Assembly: GCA_003497505.1 (NCBI GenBank)
Contig: DNNV01000124.1
Coordinates: 1 to 11,481, forward strand
DNA length: 11,481 bases
Direction: 5' to 3'
Source: Clostridiales bacterium
GTDB lineage: Bacteria; Bacillota; Clostridia; Tissierellales; Sedimentibacteraceae
How positions within the stretch are numbered: the first letter of the stretch is position 1; each line of letters starts with the position of its first letter. A program made the translations under genes and the position numbers. Below are positions 1-8,347 of this stretch, piece by piece. The notes under the pieces were generated by a model that did not search any database, was not told where the DNA came from, and saw only the letters and a program-made list of their open reading frames with translations.

Positions 1-1702
1 CATTATATCTTTTATTTTGACAGGTTTGAAATGATAGTAAGGCATCTGCTTTCATTCCCCCTATATACTGCTTACGGTTTTTACTAAACATTAGGAGATT
101 TCCATTCTGAAATTCTTCAATAATCCGATAAGTGCTCCATTCATCCTCGGTAAAATGCTCTCTATCTTCCTTTCCTATCATCGAATGAAGTTGTTGACCC
201 TCTGGTTGAGTATCTATCAGCGTATTAATACAATTATTGATACCTACTTGAACTTTATTCCAATCTACTAATACCGGCAACGGAAAATTATAAGTTCGTG
301 CCCAAAAACTATTCATTATAAATTGAACATACTCATCTAAAGTAAGCGTACCGTCATAAGCCATATCAAGTACAATTGGCAAACCTTCGTTAACTACTTC
401 CTCATCAATATCCATGATGCGATTCATTCTAACAATTTCATCTGAAGTTTTTGCTTTTTCACGTTTCTTAATTATCATTATCTCGTGATTTATTGCCCTT
501 TTATCCCACACGCCATGAAGAATCCACTTTTTAACTGCATTAAGCATATATCTATTTTGAAACGCTGGATATAACATCCGTACTTCCTCATCAGACAGAA
601 TAGTTCCATAATAATCTTCTTTAGCAATATCTGCTTTACATGAAATAACATATGACACAAAACTAAAGAACCATCTATCAATATTTTCAAGGTCGTTATC
701 ACATAGGATTAGATAAACACGATAGAAATCTCTTATTGCACATTTCAAACTCCTTATATTATGGGGTCTATTATGACTTTGAAGTGTATATTTCTTATCT
801 ATAGTTTTCTCCGACTCAAACAAGCTCTTTAAATTATCCATTTCTGTCCTAGAATTATTATCTATATACTGGTCTCTATCAGGTGCAAACAATTCTAATA
901 AGCCAGATTCATATCGTTTTATAAATGCTTTATATCCATCTACTCCACATTCTGATTCTTGATACTTCATCTTTTCAACAACCATGTGCACTATATCGGA
1001 GTAATCCGGTACATATTTAACAGTTCTCTGAATGATTTTTTCTTTTATCTCAGTATATGAAATTTCTCCTTGCGCTTCTTTTGGGGGAACATTTAATTTT
1101 ATAATAGCTTGCTTTTTTGCCGAATTAGTATTTATACTTTTTTGTTGTTCATCAAATTCTATTTCAGCATCAATCTGAGTGTTCTTCTGCTTATTTTGTA
1201 TCTTATCTTGGTTTGCCACAATAATGGTGCGAAACTTTTGATTCTCACAATAGTCATTAATAGCCCCAAGCACATCAACATTATCCATACAGCAACGTTC
1301 CAAATCATCGAATACGAGAATTACTGCTTTATCATCAATTTTCTCTTCAATTTCTATAAAAGATGTTAAATTCGTAGATGCAAGTCCTTTTATTAACTCT
1401 GGTAGAAAATCCAACTTTGTAGCTATTTCTTTTATTCTTTGTGCCTTTCCAGCAATCTTATCTACACCTTTATTCTTACAATATATATCTAACCATGCCT
1501 GCTTTACCGCTTCATGTATTCCCTCTAGCGTCGATATCCCAAACAATGATATACGAAGAACAACCGCTTCGCCTTTAAGCGCCTCTCTTAACCCATGTTC
1601 TATCAAATATGTTTTTCCACATCCCCATTCCCCGGTTAAGAGCAGTGCCCCTATTGGCTCAGGTTCTCTACAGTAATATACTAATTCTTCTAACGTATTC
1701 AT
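1..1702 (-). CDS. KAP-like P-loop NTPase (3' part beyond window)
   Basis: The frame is open from an ATG at 1702 to base 1 with no stop, giving 567 codons of a longer protein. Visible motifs are a Walker A (GEWGCGKT, residues 24-31) very close to the N-terminus, an SLFGIS segment (52-57), a Walker B (VILVFDDLER, 127-136), a sensor-like VANQDK (162-167) and NIRSLK (315-320). This order and the WGxGKT form fit the KAP/STAND-like P-loop ATPases. The short distance between Walker A and B, with no hydrophobic stretch, means the transmembrane insert of classical KAP proteins is absent, so it is probably cytosolic. The ATG is the only usual start after the in-frame stop at 1757-1759; the ribosome site is weak (GGTG). 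It starts 66 nt after hsdR on the same strand, so co-transcription is likely. It is richer in ATA, TTA and AGA codons than hsdM or hsdR. Function is unknown; a defence-related ATPase is inferred from context. Confidence 0.8.
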   Translation of the reverse strand, partial: MNTLEELVYYCREPEPIGALLLTGEWGCGKTYLIEHGLREALKGEAVVLRISLFGISTLEGIHEAVKQAWLDIYCKNKGVDKIAGKAQRIKEIATKLDFLPELIKGLASTNLTSFIEIEEKIDDKAVILVFDDLERCCMDNVDVLGAINDYCENQKFRTIIVANQDKIQNKQKNTQIDAEIEFDEQQKSINTNSAKKQAIIKLNVPPKEAQGEISYTEIKEKIIQRTVKYVPDYSDIVHMVVEKMKYQESECGVDGYKAFIKRYESGLLELFAPDRDQYIDNNSRTEMDNLKSLFESEKTIDKKYTLQSHNRPHNIRSLKCAIRDFYRVYLILCDNDLENIDRWFFSFVSYVISCKADIAKEDYYGTILSDEEVRMLYPAFQNRYMLNAVKKWILHGVWDKRAINHEIMIIKKREKAKTSDEIVRMNRIMDIDEEVVNEGLPIVLDMAYDGTLTLDEYVQFIMNSFWARTYNFPLPVLVDWNKVQVGINNCINTLIDTQPEGQQLHSMIGKEDREHFTEDEWSTYRIIEEFQNGNLLMFSKNRKQYIGGMKADALLSFQTCQNKRYN

Positions 1703-1768
1703 TTTAACACCACACTTTCTTCCAGTGTAATCCCAAATATATTTTTCAAAACTCCATTACAATGTAAA

Positions 1769-4700
1769 TCATCCAGCCATACTATACAGGCTGTTACCTC
1801 CACCATAATAGTTATCATAAATATGTTGATACACAACTTCACATTTATTCCTGAATATCTCTGTAGAGTAACTGCGTGGCAAATCGGTATCAAGCACGGT
1901 CTCAATAGTATAAAGAACCTCTGCTCTAGCTTGCTGTTTCTTGCGCCAATCCAAAACAAGCTTCTCCTGCTTAAGCAATTCTAAAAGATACCTTGAGGCT
2001 CGTTTAACTTGCTGCTTCTCCCGCTCTACCAACTCCATCTCAGGCTTAATCAGAATGTCAAATAGAGCAAGTTCCTCTTCGGAAATATTTTCTTGAATAT
2101 GCCTTTTTTGCTCATCACTTAATGCCTCGGCAAAATCAACAAGATCCTTGTAGATGAGGTCGACATTTTTACTGCCAGCGTTGTACTCCTCTATCATCTT
2201 TTCAAAACGATCCAAGTAATCGGCACGAGTTTTATTCTTTTCGACCATATCGCTAAGCACTTGCTCAACCTTGTTTTTCAGTTTCTGCACTTCGGTGTTT
2301 TTGTGCTTTTTCTCAAAGTCTCGGCGCATCTTTTCAAAATCAAGTCCTGACAAATCAATCGTATTATCTTGATTGTCTGAAATAATATAGCCCTCTGCAT
2401 CTATAGATTGGTCGAGTACCTGCTCAATGCCACTCATTACTTGGTCGATGCTAACAGGAGGTGCCAACGCCTTTATCTTCTTATCAAGACTATGCAGGAG
2501 CTGACAAGGTTCCTCAAATTGATACGCCTTCGCATCCGGCAGTATAGACTTAAACAGTCTCCACGCTAAGCCAGCAAGTTGTAAAAACCGCTTTTTATGT
2601 TCTTCAGTACCAACAAGAATATCCACGGCATCATCAATTAGCCCAATCTTTTCAAAGCCTGCTTTCGTTGCTGAAATTTTATCGAGGCTAATATGAATAC
2701 TGTTACAAAAATCAGTGGTCTGCCGAATGGTTTCTTGTAGGTCGCTTAGCAACTGCTCTTTGTTTTTTACAGGTGCGTCAATACCACCCTGACCGGGCTT
2801 TGCATAGATAGAAAGTGCCTTCTGAAGGTTTCTAAAAACGCCTACATAATCCACAATCAGACCGCTACTCTTGCCTGCAAACACTCTGTTGGCTCGAGCG
2901 ATAGTTTGCATCAAAGTGTGATTCCTCATAGGCTTGTCCAGATACACAGTAGACAACGGCTGCACATCAAAGCCTGTAATCCACATGGCACAGACAAATA
3001 CAATTCTTAGTGGATGCTCTGCCTTTTTAAAGTTTTCATCTAAGTTCCCACTTTGTATTCTTTTACGAATAGGCAAAATATCAATGCCCTTTTTACGGAA
3101 GTCATCCACTTCGTTTTGGGAAGATGATACGATAGCCGCCATCTCAGTTTCCTCCATATACGCAATTTTTGTCTGCAATGCTGTTTTCTCGTCACCACTG
3201 GCAGACTTTAATTGTTCCTGTAGCTTACCTTTGTACTTCTGCCATTCCTTCTCTACCTTTAAATACATTTTGACAGTGGTGATTTTATCAATACTAACAA
3301 CCATAGCTTTTCCCATATAGCCACGGTTCATATAGTGTTCTACAATGTCTGTTGCTATCTTATCCAGTCGCTCTTCTCGGGTAATGAGGTGATACTGCCG
3401 CAAGAATTCTCGTTCAAGCTTTGCCTCCTGCGCTTCATCCAACATGGCCTCTTCAATTACGTTATCAAGGTCATCATTTAAGTCCTGATTGATAAGCTGT
3501 AGTTCCGGAATACGATTTTCATAATACAGTGGTACTGTTGCTCCATCTGCAATGGCGGCAGAAAAATCATAGACACTGATGTAGTCTCCAAATACATCTC
3601 GTGTAATGGCATCACCCTCAACCAATGGTGTGCCGGTAAATCCTATAAAAGAGGCGTTAGGGAGCGCTCTCCGCATATTCTGTGCCAAGGTATCATATTG
3701 GCTTCGGTGTGCTTCATCCGTGATTACAATGACATCGTCACGCAATGTGACAGGCTGTGCGACATCCTCCCACTGGAATTTCTGAATGAGGGTAAATACC
3801 ATGCGATGATCCTCACGCAGCAGGTCACGCAAGCCCTCACAGCTCTCAGCCTGACACTCTTCATTGATTGCGCCTACCGAAGAAAAGGTCTTGTATATCT
3901 GTGTATCCAAATCGTTGCGGTCAGTAACAATAACAAACGTCCAGTTCCCCGGAATCTTTCGCAAAATTTTTTGAGTAAAAAACACCATGGAAAAACTCTT
4001 GCCGCTGCCCTGTGTATGCCAAAACACACCAAGCTTACCATCCCGGCGGTTTATGTCAGAGACGGCAGCAATGGCGTTGTTGACACCCAAAAACTGATGA
4101 TTTTTGGGAATGATTTTAATCTCATCGTTTTGATAGAGCACAAAATTCTCTAAAATATCAAGAAGTTTGGAATGGTCGCAAGTACCACGAAGCATGGTTT
4201 CAAGGCTAACCTTTGTTTCTTCTTTTTCCGAGTCAATCTTTTTCCACTCATTAAAAAATTCCATGGTAGAGGTAATGCTACCCACCTTGCTATGGCTTCC
4301 GTTGGAAAGGATAACAATACCGTTGTACCAAAAGATTTGAGGGATAGTGTCCTTATAATCCCTCAAGTTCTCGTTGTAGGCATTTTCAATGTGTCGGTGT
4401 GTTGCCTTTAGCTCCATAAACACTAGCGGAATGCCGTTGATGAAGCCTACAATATCAGCTCTGCGCTTATACACCGCACCTGTTACCCAAAACTGATTGA
4501 CCATTAAATATGTATTATTGGAGGGTTCTTTCCAGTCGATGACCTGCACCAGACCATCAACATCCTCGTCATAATCATCACGGTAAACAACCGGCACACC
4601 ATCTTTCAGTAGCTTGTATATCTCTGCATTTGCACGAACAGGCGACATAGCCGAGCGGTCTTTGGTAAGCTCTTCAATTGCAATATCAATTGCATCCCTG

Positions 4701-4894
4701 TCTATTTTAGGGTTAAGGCGCACCAATGCTTCACGCAAATAGCGTACCAAAACAACCTCGGAGGCAGTTTCACGCCCCAAGGTTCCATCTTTACCATATT
4801 TTTCGTCATAGCAGTTTAACACATTCCAGCCCATGGAATACAGCAGTTCCATGGCTGGACGCTCTACTAAATTATCCTCTGTGTAAGGGTTCAC
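1769..4894 (-). CDS. hsdR: Type I restriction enzyme HsdR subunit
   Basis: HsdR is the translocating nuclease subunit of a type I restriction enzyme. It binds the HsdM2S core, pumps DNA with ATP and cuts unmodified DNA far from the target. The 1041 residues carry an N-terminal PD-(D/E)xK nuclease (D147, then E161-L-K163), a helicase Walker A (TQGSGKS, 294-300), a DEAH box (393-396), GFTGTPL (418-424) and motifs V-VI (ITGFD 639-643, QTIARANR 663-670). A charged, helical C-terminal region follows, where HsdR subunits contact the methylase. The length is close to EcoR124I-type (IC) HsdR, and no motif is broken. The start is GTG, supported by GGAGGG at 4901-4906 with a 6-nt spacer. It begins 2 nt after the hsdS stop, so translation is probably coupled. 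Confidence 0.97.
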   Translation of the reverse strand: MNPYTEDNLVERPAMELLYSMGWNVLNCYDEKYGKDGTLGRETASEVVLVRYLREALVRLNPKIDRDAIDIAIEELTKDRSAMSPVRANAEIYKLLKDGVPVVYRDDYDEDVDGLVQVIDWKEPSNNTYLMVNQFWVTGAVYKRRADIVGFINGIPLVFMELKATHRHIENAYNENLRDYKDTIPQIFWYNGIVILSNGSHSKVGSITSTMEFFNEWKKIDSEKEETKVSLETMLRGTCDHSKLLDILENFVLYQNDEIKIIPKNHQFLGVNNAIAAVSDINRRDGKLGVFWHTQGSGKSFSMVFFTQKILRKIPGNWTFVIVTDRNDLDTQIYKTFSSVGAINEECQAESCEGLRDLLREDHRMVFTLIQKFQWEDVAQPVTLRDDVIVITDEAHRSQYDTLAQNMRRALPNASFIGFTGTPLVEGDAITRDVFGDYISVYDFSAAIADGATVPLYYENRIPELQLINQDLNDDLDNVIEEAMLDEAQEAKLEREFLRQYHLITREERLDKIATDIVEHYMNRGYMGKAMVVSIDKITTVKMYLKVEKEWQKYKGKLQEQLKSASGDEKTALQTKIAYMEETEMAAIVSSSQNEVDDFRKKGIDILPIRKRIQSGNLDENFKKAEHPLRIVFVCAMWITGFDVQPLSTVYLDKPMRNHTLMQTIARANRVFAGKSSGLIVDYVGVFRNLQKALSIYAKPGQGGIDAPVKNKEQLLSDLQETIRQTTDFCNSIHISLDKISATKAGFEKIGLIDDAVDILVGTEEHKKRFLQLAGLAWRLFKSILPDAKAYQFEEPCQLLHSLDKKIKALAPPVSIDQVMSGIEQVLDQSIDAEGYIISDNQDNTIDLSGLDFEKMRRDFEKKHKNTEVQKLKNKVEQVLSDMVEKNKTRADYLDRFEKMIEEYNAGSKNVDLIYKDLVDFAEALSDEQKRHIQENISEEELALFDILIKPEMELVEREKQQVKRASRYLLELLKQEKLVLDWRKKQQARAEVLYTIETVLDTDLPRSYSTEIFRNKCEVVYQHIYDNYYGGGNSLYSMAG

Positions 4895-4896
4895 GG

Positions 4897-6171
4897 TTAT
4901 CCCTCCTTTATCGGTATGTCTAGTTCTGAAACATCAATGTCCCCTGAAATTAGGCGGGAAAGTAGTAGGTCACGGGTTTTGCGAAGGTTTGTGTTTTTTT
5001 GTTGTAGATTGTATGTTTTCTTACCAAGCCCAGCTGAAATTCGTTCAAATCCAAACATGACATCTACGCTGGGGACAAGGAATGGTACTAACTTCATCTG
5101 TGCACTCGATATTTCCTTAAAAGTAGAGCCCGAAGCGTATCCATCAATTAATGGAAGATTATTTTTCAAGTAATAGTAAACATACTCTGAACTAACATCA
5201 TTGTTAGGAACTATAGATTTAAATCCTTGGTTAGTGCACAAGGGGTTTATAGCAATTGCCGTATAGCCAATAGGCGCTCTTGAACTGAAAACAATAGACC
5301 CCGCAGGCATCATCTTTGCCCCAGAAGACTTATACCCTTCTTCTGTGATATCCTTTTGTCCTCTAGCAATGTATTTTGTTTCTTCTCTTGAAAAATCTCT
5401 AGGGCACAGCCAAGGAATGCCATCTTTTGTAAAATAAGATTCGTTTTTTGTTGACGGAGTGCCTCCACCAACTATTTGTCCTATCGCAGACGCAGGAGAT
5501 ACCGCCCATCCCTCTGGAATCAATCCCATCTCCGATTCCATCATTTTGACATTTTCATGTCCGGGGAAGCGGAAATGCACAAACCACTCACGGTATAGCT
5601 TTTGCGCCATCTCTTCCAAAATAGCAATGCGGCGATTGTTGTTTTCGATGAGGCTGTCGTAAGTTTTGAGGAGTTTCACAATTTTTTCTTGAATACAAAT
5701 ATCAGGGCAAGGCACTTCAAGATTTTTCATTCCATCTATTGTTAATGCCGACTGTGAAGAACCTATCGCTACACTTTTGATTAAATCTTTGCCTAACTCC
5801 GAATCAAACAGGTAAAACAAATATTTGCTATTTAGCTCTGAAGAAAAATCTTTGTACCAAGTCAAATTACCATCTTTAAAGTAGAAATGATCTTCACCAG
5901 ACACTACATACGCAACACCTAAAGTTCCAACCGATGTCATAAGCATATCGTTTTCCTTGGGAACTCCATATTTGCTTTCTATTTCAGAAAAACGCTCATC
6001 ACTAATAAATAATTCAGTATTTATTTTTTCGCCATTATGCTTTTGTATTATTTCTTTCGAGCGATAAAACGGAACTCCAGACTCTATATATTCTTTTGCA
6101 AATATCCTTTTGCTAGATAATATTGTGCAAAGTTCTCCCAGCTTTCTATAAGGAAAATTACTCATTCCCAT
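4897..6171 (-). CDS. hsdS: Type I restriction-modification specificity subunit HsdS
   Basis: HsdS chooses the split DNA target recognised by the modification and restriction complexes. The protein (424 residues) has the standard layout. A first target recognition domain (about 1-160) is followed by a central helical spacer (about 165-197, with NNNRRIAILEEMAQKLYREW). A second recognition domain (about 216-375, starting GLIPEGW and containing GGGTPST) and a C-terminal helix (about 380-410, LRKTRDLLLSRLISG) complete it. Both domains are present, so the target should be bipartite. The first ATG (6171) overlaps the hsdM end by 14 nt, but GGTGA at 6172-6176 touches it. The third codon, ATG at 6165, lies 6 nt from that site and is the better start (422 residues). 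The recognition domains look more AT-rich than hsdM, as is common for exchanged specificity domains. The target sequence cannot be predicted from this. Confidence 0.96.
   Translation of the reverse strand: MGMSNFPYRKLGELCTILSSKRIFAKEYIESGVPFYRSKEIIQKHNGEKINTELFISDERFSEIESKYGVPKENDMLMTSVGTLGVAYVVSGEDHFYFKDGNLTWYKDFSSELNSKYLFYLFDSELGKDLIKSVAIGSSQSALTIDGMKNLEVPCPDICIQEKIVKLLKTYDSLIENNNRRIAILEEMAQKLYREWFVHFRFPGHENVKMMESEMGLIPEGWAVSPASAIGQIVGGGTPSTKNESYFTKDGIPWLCPRDFSREETKYIARGQKDITEEGYKSSGAKMMPAGSIVFSSRAPIGYTAIAINPLCTNQGFKSIVPNNDVSSEYVYYYLKNNLPLIDGYASGSTFKEISSAQMKLVPFLVPSVDVMFGFERISAGLGKKTYNLQQKNTNLRKTRDLLLSRLISGDIDVSELDIPIKEG
4901..4906 (-). promoter_or_regulatory. Ribosome binding site of hsdR
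   Basis: The minus strand reads AAAGGAGGG inside the last codons of hsdS, 6 nt before the GTG at 4894. It fixes the non-ATG start of hsdR and implies that ribosomes finishing hsdS can reload directly. Confidence 0.8.
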
Positions 6172-7720
6172 TCACCAACAACAGAAAGTTTTCCTCTATT
6201 GTCCTTTCTATCATCTGTGCCTGCTCGTTGAGTTGTAAAAGCTCAGCATTCAGCGCTTTAAAACTTTCAAAAAAGTCCTCTTTGTCGAATTCTTCAACTG
6301 CGGTACCGACATAACGCCCCGGGTTAAGGCTCCAGCCCTGTGCCTCAATGTCTGTAATGCTTGCCACCTTACAGAGCCCCGGAATGTCTTGATATTTTCC
6401 ATCTGGGAATTGCTCCTTTAGCAACTTGTCACTATCAAAACCGTTCTCAATATCCTTATTATGATACATTCTGACGATGTTTGCAAGATATTCCAGCTGC
6501 TGCTCGGAAAACTCACGATGGGCTCTATCAATCTGTGTAAATATGTTGCGGGCATCAATGAAAAGGACAGTGTCCTTACGCTCGTGGTTGGTCTTGTGAT
6601 TGTCAAAAAACCATAGGGTACAGGGAAGTGTAACCGTATAAAAGAAGTTAGAGCCAATGGATATCATTACATCTACAGCATTACTTTCAATAATCTGCTT
6701 GCGAATTTCAAGCTCTGTCCCTCTGGCATCGGTGGCTGAGTTCGCCATAACAAAGCCGGCCTTACCCTCGCCCAGCTTCATTGCACTATAAAATTCCTGT
6801 ATCCACAGGTAGTTGGCATTATCATTTGTCGGAATCCCAAATGGATACCGCTTGTCACCTTTCACCCGTTCTTTATCAACACCTTTGGCGTTGAACGGAG
6901 GGTTTGCCATGATATAGTTCATGCGACGATAGCAACCATGAATGTTCTGATAGTAAGTATTACATTCCTTTATGTCACCCTCAAGCCCATGTACAGCAAG
7001 GTTCATTTTGCAAAGGCGCACCGTATCCGCTATATTTTCTTGCCCAAAGATGCTAATATCACTCTCCGGGTTACCGCTGTGGCGGCTCACAAATTTACCG
7101 CTTTGCACAAACATACCACCACTACCACAGGCAGGGTCAAGTATAAGCCCCTTGTTAGGTTCTAGTATCTCTACAATCAACCGGACAAGGGAAGTGGGGG
7201 TGAAAAATTCACCACCTTTTTGCCCTTCTGACAAGGCAAATTTACTGAGAAAATATTCATAAACTGCACCAAAAGTATCCCCGTTGTGCTCTTCCATTTC
7301 AATCTCAGAAAAAGCCTTTAAAAGGGATACTAAAATGTCTTTTGAAATTCTGCGATACTGCTTGGGTAAAACATCCTTCAGAGAAGGATTTTCCTCTTCA
7401 ATATCTTTCATCGCTTGAATAACCGCAAGCTGTATATCTTCCTCTTCAGGAAGGTTTAGAAGATAATTATATCGTGCAGTAGATGGAGTGTAAAGCACAC
7501 CTTGGCGTTGATAATCGATTTTGCTTGGGGCACGTCTGCTATTCTCAAATTCTTTCTCTACACGCTTCTCTGCTATTGAAAAACGATAGCCTGCAAAGCG
7601 CAGAAAAATAAGCCCTAATACAGGTGTTGCATATTCCGAAGATTTAAGTTTTGAGTTTGTTCGCAGAGCATCTGCCGCATCCCATAATTTTTTCTCAATA
7701 GAGCTATTCATAACAGCCAT
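6158..7720 (-). CDS. hsdM: Type I DNA N6-adenine methyltransferase subunit HsdM
   Basis: HsdM transfers the methyl group from S-adenosylmethionine to adenine N6 in the target set by HsdS, protecting host DNA, and forms the M2S core that HsdR joins. The 520 residues match the length of the type IC HsdM of EcoR124I. An N-terminal helical domain (about 5-140) is followed by EFFTP (171-175), AdoMet motif I DPACGSGG (195-202) and the catalytic motif IV NPPF (273-276). The conserved YxWIQEFY-like segment and the C-terminal helices that hold HsdS are present. The ATG at 7720 follows the stop of the upstream regulator by 1 nt and has GGAGGG at 7729-7734, an 8-nt spacer. The 3' end overlaps hsdS. No frameshift or missing catalytic residue is seen. 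Confidence 0.97.
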   Translation of the reverse strand: MAVMNSSIEKKLWDAADALRTNSKLKSSEYATPVLGLIFLRFAGYRFSIAEKRVEKEFENSRRAPSKIDYQRQGVLYTPSTARYNYLLNLPEEEDIQLAVIQAMKDIEEENPSLKDVLPKQYRRISKDILVSLLKAFSEIEMEEHNGDTFGAVYEYFLSKFALSEGQKGGEFFTPTSLVRLIVEILEPNKGLILDPACGSGGMFVQSGKFVSRHSGNPESDISIFGQENIADTVRLCKMNLAVHGLEGDIKECNTYYQNIHGCYRRMNYIMANPPFNAKGVDKERVKGDKRYPFGIPTNDNANYLWIQEFYSAMKLGEGKAGFVMANSATDARGTELEIRKQIIESNAVDVMISIGSNFFYTVTLPCTLWFFDNHKTNHERKDTVLFIDARNIFTQIDRAHREFSEQQLEYLANIVRMYHNKDIENGFDSDKLLKEQFPDGKYQDIPGLCKVASITDIEAQGWSLNPGRYVGTAVEEFDKEDFFESFKALNAELLQLNEQAQMIERTIEENFLLLVNGNE

Positions 7721-7721
7721 T

Positions 7722-8156
7722 TTACATTCCCTCCACTATCTTTAACAACCCAGTAACTTGGGTCGATGTTAACTTTTTATCTCTACATTCTCTTAACAAT
7801 GCCCGATTTGTTGCATCAGCCATAATCCATGCTTTCAAATCATCTGGCACTGCATTGCGCTCAACCGCAGCCAAATCATATAATTGATTCACTATTTTAG
7901 GATAGTGGGATACATTTAACTGACTTATCATCAGGTCTAAAAGCACCTGATCGGGAGGTTTATTTTTCCCTCTTTCAATATCACTTAAATATGCTCTGGT
8001 TTTATGCACTCTATCCTCAAAATCTCTGAGAGATATACATCTTGCTTCACGAACCGAACGCAAAAATTTACCAAATGATTGAAGAGTGAAATCTACTTTT
8101 TCAATATTTAACTCATTCTTTGTTTCACTATCATCCCTAGTTTTCAGCAAATACAC
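7722..8156 (-). CDS. XRE-family regulator heading the hsd operon
   Basis: This is a small DNA-binding protein (142-144 residues), probably a repressor or controller of the restriction-modification operon it heads. A helix-turn-helix of the XRE/Cro type spans about residues 27-68: FGKFLRSVREARCISLRDF, then TRAYLSDIERGKNKPP, where the S-x-IERGK segment is the family hallmark. The rest is helical with no further recognised domain. The longest frame starts at GTG 8156, but AGGAG at 8158-8162 is only 1 nt away. The TTG at 8150 has a 7-nt spacer and is the more likely start. The gene sits directly behind a strong promoter whose -10 overlaps tandem repeats, and it ends 1 nt before hsdM. This resembles C-protein control of restriction systems, which is an inference. 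It may instead act only as a repressor. Confidence 0.88.
   Translation of the reverse strand: MYLLKTRDDSETKNELNIEKVDFTLQSFGKFLRSVREARCISLRDFEDRVHKTRAYLSDIERGKNKPPDQVLLDLMISQLNVSHYPKIVNQLYDLAAVERNAVPDDLKAWIMADATNRALLRECRDKKLTSTQVTGLLKIVEGM
7729..7734 (-). promoter_or_regulatory. Ribosome binding site of hsdM
   Basis: The minus strand GGAGGG lies within the last codons of the regulator gene, 8 nt before the hsdM ATG. It selects M1 rather than M4 (7711) as the hsdM start and links translation of the two genes. Confidence 0.75.
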
Positions 8157-8171
8157 TCTCCTCTCAAATAA

Positions 8172-8196
8172 GGTAGTTGGTTAACTTACTAACTTA
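8172..8196. promoter_or_regulatory. Candidate operator: tandem 8-bp repeats at -10/+1
   Basis: The minus strand reads TAAGTTAG then TAAGTTAA. AACTTA therefore occurs twice (8183-8188 and 8191-8196) with an 8-bp period, followed by CCAACTAC, a near-inverted partner. The repeats overlap the -10 edge and the expected start point, where a bound protein would block transcription. The adjacent XRE regulator is the obvious candidate, but binding is inferred. Confidence 0.4.
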
Positions 8197-8224
8197 TATT
8201 AATCTAAATTATAAATAATGTCAA
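8196..8224 (-). promoter_or_regulatory. Sigma-A promoter of the hsd operon
   Basis: On the minus strand there is a perfect -35 TTGACA (8219-8224), a 17-nt spacer and a -10 TAATAT (8196-8201). The start point should fall near 8189, leaving a leader of about 40 nt before the TTG start of the regulator. Nothing else as good lies upstream of the operon. Confidence 0.85.
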
Positions 8225-8250
8225 ATGCAATTTCATCTTCTCAAAATTTC

Positions 8251-8285
8251 AAAAAACAAAAGCCTGAGATCTGCTCTCAGACTTT
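8251..8285 (-). terminator. Rho-independent terminator upstream of the hsd promoter
   Basis: A stem CTGAGA/TCTCAG (8264-8269 with 8275-8280) has a 5-nt loop. It extends past one C-A mismatch through four more pairs. In the minus direction it is followed by TTTTGTTTTTT. It would stop leftward read-through from the lipoprotein region before the hsd promoter. The original gene it served seems lost or rearranged. Confidence 0.7.
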
Positions 8286-8347
8286 GTATCTCTTTCCTCT
8301 ATTCTTAACAATGCCATAATTTCTTTTACTATTTACATTCTTCGGTA

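Noticed and set aside
1703..1768. Separate promoter for the ATPase gene
   Set aside because: TTGTAA and TATATT can be found, but with a 15-nt spacer, which is too short to claim. Read-through from hsdR is the simpler view.
1699..1959. An 86-codon minus-strand frame spanning the hsdR end
   Set aside because: It overlaps the hsdR C-terminus in another frame and shows no domain or ribosome site. The ATPase frame explains the DNA beyond it.
3698..4153. A 151-codon plus-strand open frame
   Set aside because: It lies wholly inside hsdR on the opposite strand, overlaps the helicase motifs, and has no ribosome site or recognisable product. The same applies to the plus-strand frames at 2934-3320 and 10141-10482.
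4994..5000. Seven-base T tract in hsdS as a phase-variation switch
   Set aside because: Seven bases is short for efficient slippage and the tract falls in ordinary Lys/Asn codons of the C-terminal helix. No comparative evidence is available.
4897..6171. Invertible hsdS shuffling system
   Set aside because: There is no second or partial hsdS, no long inverted repeat and no recombinase gene in the window.
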